Position numbers and translations under genes: made by a program
The notes under the pieces: model-generated
Told to the model about the DNA's origin: nothing
What the model saw: only the letters and a program-made list of their open reading frames with translations
The model's database searches: none
In this document: one piece after another, positions 62,793-64,000 of the stretch
Layout of the letters: each line of letters begins with the position of its first letter
Position numbering within the stretch: the stretch's first letter is position 1
Origin: Cytophagaceae bacterium
GTDB lineage: Bacteria; Bacteroidota; Bacteroidia; Cytophagales; JAIYAX01
Assembly: GCA_027488815.1 (NCBI GenBank)
Contig: JAIYAX010000012.1
Location: 372,001-436,000, forward strand
Reading direction: 5' to 3'
DNA: 64,000 nt

Positions 62793-63272
62793 ATGGATAT
62801 CAGAGTAGGATTTGGATTTGACGTACACCAGATAGCAGTTGACCGACCTCTGTGGCTGGGAGGGATTAAGGTTAAGGATGAGCAAGGATTATTAGGCCAT
62901 TCCGATGCAGATGTGCTTTTGCATGCCATCTGTGATGCATTACTTGGAGCGGCAGGGCTAAGAGATATCGGTCATTACTTTCCCAATACGGATGAAAACT
63001 GGAAGGGAGCTGACTCAAAGCAACTACTGGCAAAGGTATGTTCATTGATCAGAGAACAAGGTTGGGAAATTTGCAATATCGATGCGACTCTGGTGATGGA
63101 AAAACCCAAGATCAGTTCCCATATTGATGAAATGAAGTTAGTGATGTCCCAATGTGTGGGGATTGAAATTTCCAGAATTGCAATCAAAGCAACTACCAAT
63201 GAGAAGTTGGGATATGTTGGAGCCTTGCAAGGAGCAGATGCCTATGCGGTTGCATTGATTTTCAGGCAATAG
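62793..63272 (+). CDS. ispF: 2-C-methyl-D-erythritol 2,4-cyclodiphosphate synthase
   Basis: 159 aa from ATG at 62793 (MDIRVGFGFDVHQIA); an upstream ATG at 62751 adds 14 residues outside the family start. MEP pathway of isoprenoids. Metal ligands Asp10 and His12, and LLGHSDADVLLHAICDALLGAAGLRDIGHYFP. Isoprenoid supply also feeds retinal and quinones. mnmD follows by 2 bases. Confidence 0.96.
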   Translation: MDIRVGFGFDVHQIAVDRPLWLGGIKVKDEQGLLGHSDADVLLHAICDALLGAAGLRDIGHYFPNTDENWKGADSKQLLAKVCSLIREQGWEICNIDATLVMEKPKISSHIDEMKLVMSQCVGIEISRIAIKATTNEKLGYVGALQGADAYAVALIFRQ

Positions 63273-63274
63273 GT

Positions 63275-63985
63275 ATGTCAGACGGGTCTCCAAGGTATCA
63301 CCTCATTACTACTCGTGATCAATCACATAGTGTATTCCTACCTGAGTTAAATGAACATTACCACAGTATCCACGGGGCCTTAACTGAAGCCAGACATGTA
63401 TTTATCAAAAATGGGTTGGATGCCTATCATCTGGAACATGGTTTCAACGAGTATCGTGTATTGGAGCTTGGATTTGGGACCGGCTTAAATGCATTGCTTG
63501 CAATGGGCTGGGCAGAAGAGCATAAGACTAGAATAACGTACACCACATTAGAGAGGTATCCATTGCCTGTTGAACTAGTAAGTGAGCTCAACTATGCCAA
63601 TAGGATGGAGGAAAATTTGCGTGGGGATTGGAAACATTGGTTTAACCAGATACATGAGGCTGATTGGAACAAATCAGAGAGTATAAACCCATGGTTTGTA
63701 TTGGAGAAGCACAAGTTGGATGCGCTTGAATTTACTAAGCTAAAACAATGTGCAGCCGCAGTTGATGTTATTTTTTTTGATGCATTTGCGCCAAATAAAC
63801 AATCGGAGCTTTGGGATATAGCTGTATTTAAGACGTTTTATGAACTGTGTAAACCAGGTTCTTTCCTTGTGACTTATTGTGCTCAGGGGCAGTTTAGAAG
63901 GAATTTAAAGGAAGCAGGATTTGTAAGTATACGATTGGAGGGTCCGCCCGGTAAGCGTGAAATGACCCGTGGGCTGAGACCATAA
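63275..63985 (+). CDS. mnmD: tRNA (5-methylaminomethyl-2-thiouridine) methyltransferase MnmD
   Basis: 236 aa. Methylates the wobble uridine intermediate made by MnmE/G. SAM motif LELGFGTGLNALLAM near residue 63, DVIFFDAFAPNKQSELW near 165, LVTYCAQGQFRRNL near 200. Only the methyltransferase domain, not the MnmC oxidase fusion. Complete, ends 15 bases before the window edge. Confidence 0.92.
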   Translation: MSDGSPRYHLITTRDQSHSVFLPELNEHYHSIHGALTEARHVFIKNGLDAYHLEHGFNEYRVLELGFGTGLNALLAMGWAEEHKTRITYTTLERYPLPVELVSELNYANRMEENLRGDWKHWFNQIHEADWNKSESINPWFVLEKHKLDALEFTKLKQCAAAVDVIFFDAFAPNKQSELWDIAVFKTFYELCKPGSFLVTYCAQGQFRRNLKEAGFVSIRLEGPPGKREMTRGLRP

Positions 63986-64000
63986 TGCCGCCAAATCATC

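Overview
The window looks like a chromosomal segment of a rhodopsin-bearing member of the Bacteroidota, most likely order Cytophagales. Evidence: two proteins end in type IX secretion (T9SS) type-A sorting domains; promoters follow the Bacteroidota pattern TTTG-N19-21-TAnnTTTG; and DUF5687, DUF4834, YtxJ, a short CarB and an alpha/beta-fused 2-oxoacid dehydrogenase E1 are all typical of the phylum. Non-ATG starts (GTG, TTG and perhaps ATT or CTG) are common. No CRISPR array, prophage, plasmid gene or complete insertion sequence is visible.

Layout. 0-5 kb: the N-terminal part of a proteorhodopsin-type gene cut by the left edge, two secreted paralogs of unknown function, and a TPR-histidine kinase. 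5-6.3 kb: a PaiB/GNAT pair. 6.3-18.7 kb is a fluid accessory stretch: a giant SBBP/Ig-like T9SS protein, a broken duplicate of its 3' end, a second T9SS protein, a membrane protein, an aldo/keto reductase, a Crp-DUF4345-DinB operon, a TonB-C protein, a 174-bp inverted-repeat element, and four copies of a palindromic repeat family built round GGTTTAAACC. All copies of that family lie in this stretch, and two of them supply the stop codon of the neighbouring gene (dinB-like and clpB).

18.7-64 kb is mostly housekeeping: clpB; a DUF5687/ABC ATPase exporter; yebC - small unknown - pepE coupled by ATGA overlaps; a lipoprotein and a BamA-like barrel; a CBS protein; adk; an sbtA-sbtB bicarbonate transport and PII-like pair coupled to a small lipoprotein; a solitary nqrF; fbaB-accD; carB-DUF4834; a SprT-like protein; era-der; tRNA-fMet and tRNA-His; pyrC; a DEAD-box helicase; lutB; an M28 peptidase; gcvP; a Uup-type ABC-F; an exported class V aminotransferase; tRNA-Arg; a crotonase; rpoN with a PAP2-like partner; asnS; an outer-membrane protein-lipA operon; OsmC convergent with YtxJ; a fused E1; ispF and mnmD.

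How the parts fit. A light-driven proton pump, a high-affinity bicarbonate transporter with its PII-like regulator, and a Na+-NADH dehydrogenase subunit suggest a marine or saline photoheterotroph able to support anaplerotic carbon uptake. Lipoate synthesis (lipA), the glycine-cleavage P protein (gcvP) and the fused 2-oxoacid dehydrogenase E1 form a lipoyl-dependent theme at 46-63 kb. YtxJ and OsmC point to bacillithiol-linked thiol defence. The most unusual signals are the palindromic repeats that end genes, the SbtB-lipoprotein coupling, the broken T9SS tail, and a tRNA-His with two adjacent U.U mismatches in its acceptor stem.
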